Below are positions 63,201 to 64,000 of a DNA stretch of 64,000 nt, piece after piece. The first letter of the stretch is position 1, and each line of letters begins with the position of its first letter. The notes below the pieces were generated by a model. The model did no database searches, was not told where the DNA came from, and worked only from the letters and a program-made list of their open reading frames with translations. A program made the position numbers and the translations under genes. The DNA comes from Lingula anatina (Eukaryota > Brachiopoda > Lingulata > Lingulida > Lingulidae): contig NW_019775421.1 of assembly GCF_001039355.2 (NCBI RefSeq), forward strand, positions 37,847 through 101,846, read 5' to 3'.

Positions 63201-63761
63201 ATTCCATCTGGAGATTTCCCAAAGGGTTGTACATCTTTACTCACAATGCCAGCATAGAATTTTTGACACTAGAGACTGCTTGAAATTATAGAACTAAGTA
63301 GAAAAAACTATGTATATCTTTCACGTTTTTCTGTTTTCACCCTGTGTTTCACGTCTGTTTTCACCCTGTGTTTCACGTCTGTTTTCACCCTGTGTTTCAC
63401 ATCTGTTTTCACCCTGTGTTTCACATGCCTCTGTTTTCACCCTGTGTTTCACCTCTGTTTTTCACCTCTGTTTTCACCGTTGCACATGACACCGTTTTCA
63501 CCCTGTGTTTCACTTGTCTCTGTTTTCACCCTGTGTTTCACATGACACTGTTTTCACCCTCTGTTTCACACATCTGTTATCAATCTCCATGCAGATACCA
63601 GTGGAGGAAGAAGAGGAGAAGAGCACCATAGGCCAGGGTGTCCCCGGGGAGTTACTCCGCCAGCACAGGAGACCCCTGATCCACATGTGCTTCATAGAGA
63701 CCATCAAGAACATGGTGACGGTGGACCAGGCAGGATATATCAATGTCTGGAGATATAGCAG
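54241..63761 (+). CDS. coiled-coil and WD-repeat protein, 17 exons, 3' end missing
   Basis: Exons 54241-54416, 55720-55789, 56608-56680, 57057-57168, 57762-57983, 58197-58296, 58521-58609, 58962-59061, 59323-59421, 59760-59923, 60242-60398, 60776-60884, 61490-61629, 61769-61925, 62279-62367, 62790-62903 and 63595-63761 join in perfect phase to 712 codons plus two bases. The final donor shows that the gene runs past the window. Residues 1-250 are mostly charged helix and coiled coil (YLEAQRQRLAEVQRNRQILE; RQLNKERERLIAESEKMSEK). A helical region with conserved-looking blocks follows. From about residue 465 WD-type blades appear: LLAVGTGHGDIIVYDMRR, RRLVTVDKKGAVKVWSM and NMVTVDQAGYINVWRYS. I do not recognise the family; coiled coil plus WD blades is common in ciliary and dynein-associated proteins, which is only a guess. 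ATG 54241 follows an in-frame TAG, but a TTTCAATGTTCAG acceptor would favour ATG 54301. Confidence 0.85.
63337..63575 (+). repeat. TTTCAC/CTGTTTTCACCCTGTG minisatellite
   Basis: About nine imperfect units of 20-28 bases, each with CTGTTTTCACCCTGTGTTTC, in the intron just before exon 17 of the WD gene. Confidence 0.9.
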
Positions 63762-64000
63762 GTAAAGATACAATGGTACAGTGAGATCAGAAATGTTATA
63801 GACTTACTAGCTTAGTGTAAACGGCAAAAAAAGACTATGTGCCACTGGATAGATAACAAAATTATTGCAAAAGACTTCAATCTGTTTAATTGTTACCTGT
63901 GGTTGTCTGTATGACAGGATGTGCTCAGAAATAACTGTTACTGTGGTTGTTTGTGTGACAGGTTGTTCAGGACTTATTTTTACTGGAGGAAAGCATTGTA

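Noticed and set aside
63344-63631. His/Phe-rich ORF in the last visible intron of the WD gene
   Set aside because: It is the translation of a short minisatellite.

Overview
The window is nuclear DNA of an invertebrate animal from a draft assembly. It is AT-rich, with genes split by GT-AG introns, one 448-base N gap and a few single N bases. It is dense in microsatellites and short inverted-repeat transposons. The proteins are clearly bilaterian (ABITRAM, sigma-1 receptor, METTL24-like, a cholinesterase-type esterase). Abundant palindromic ACATGTACATGT-type runs and a 5.8S-like rRNA fragment fit a lophotrochozoan or an invertebrate deuterostome. I cannot name the species.

Layout, left to right. 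An ABITRAM (FAM206A) gene lies on the minus strand in five exons (1124-6221). A repeat-rich stretch (6.2-14.5 kb) holds a decayed 5.8S rRNA fragment, duplicated blocks and a GATTGACA-rich tandem repeat. The last exons of an unrecognised minus-strand gene (14.5-15.6 kb) run into a 42-bp tandem repeat and then the gap. A plus-strand METTL24-like methyltransferase starts at 18477, but its coding sequence stops being traceable at 19892, where a 1.5-kb foldback element and duplicated repeats begin. A complete sigma-1 receptor gene (26751-29156) is followed by two orphan Lys-rich exons. A single-exon nine-finger C2H2 protein lies at 33940-34983. A large minus-strand gene (37252-52884, 11 exons) encodes a secreted-then-membrane-anchored esterase with an intact catalytic triad, broken by a one-base frameshift in a homopolymer. 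It is divergent, across about 1.4 kb, from a long plus-strand gene (54241 to beyond 63761, 17 exons seen) for a coiled-coil plus WD-repeat protein that I do not recognise.

The genes do not form one pathway. This is ordinary animal gene neighbourhood structure, with separate promoters and one divergent promoter region. The less ordinary material is in the non-coding sequence. It includes several short transposons with recognisable terminal inverted repeats and target-site duplications: a 215-bp pair, a near-perfect 257-bp foldback, two elements with 5-bp duplications and a hairpin-ended 1.5-kb element. It also includes the 5.8S-derived fragment, a tandem repeat that multiplies a splice donor, and two matching CTCF-like sites in convergent orientation. 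Exon boundaries were assigned by eye from GT-AG signals, reading-frame continuity and family similarity. Phases are consistent within every multi-exon gene listed except at the one stated frameshift.
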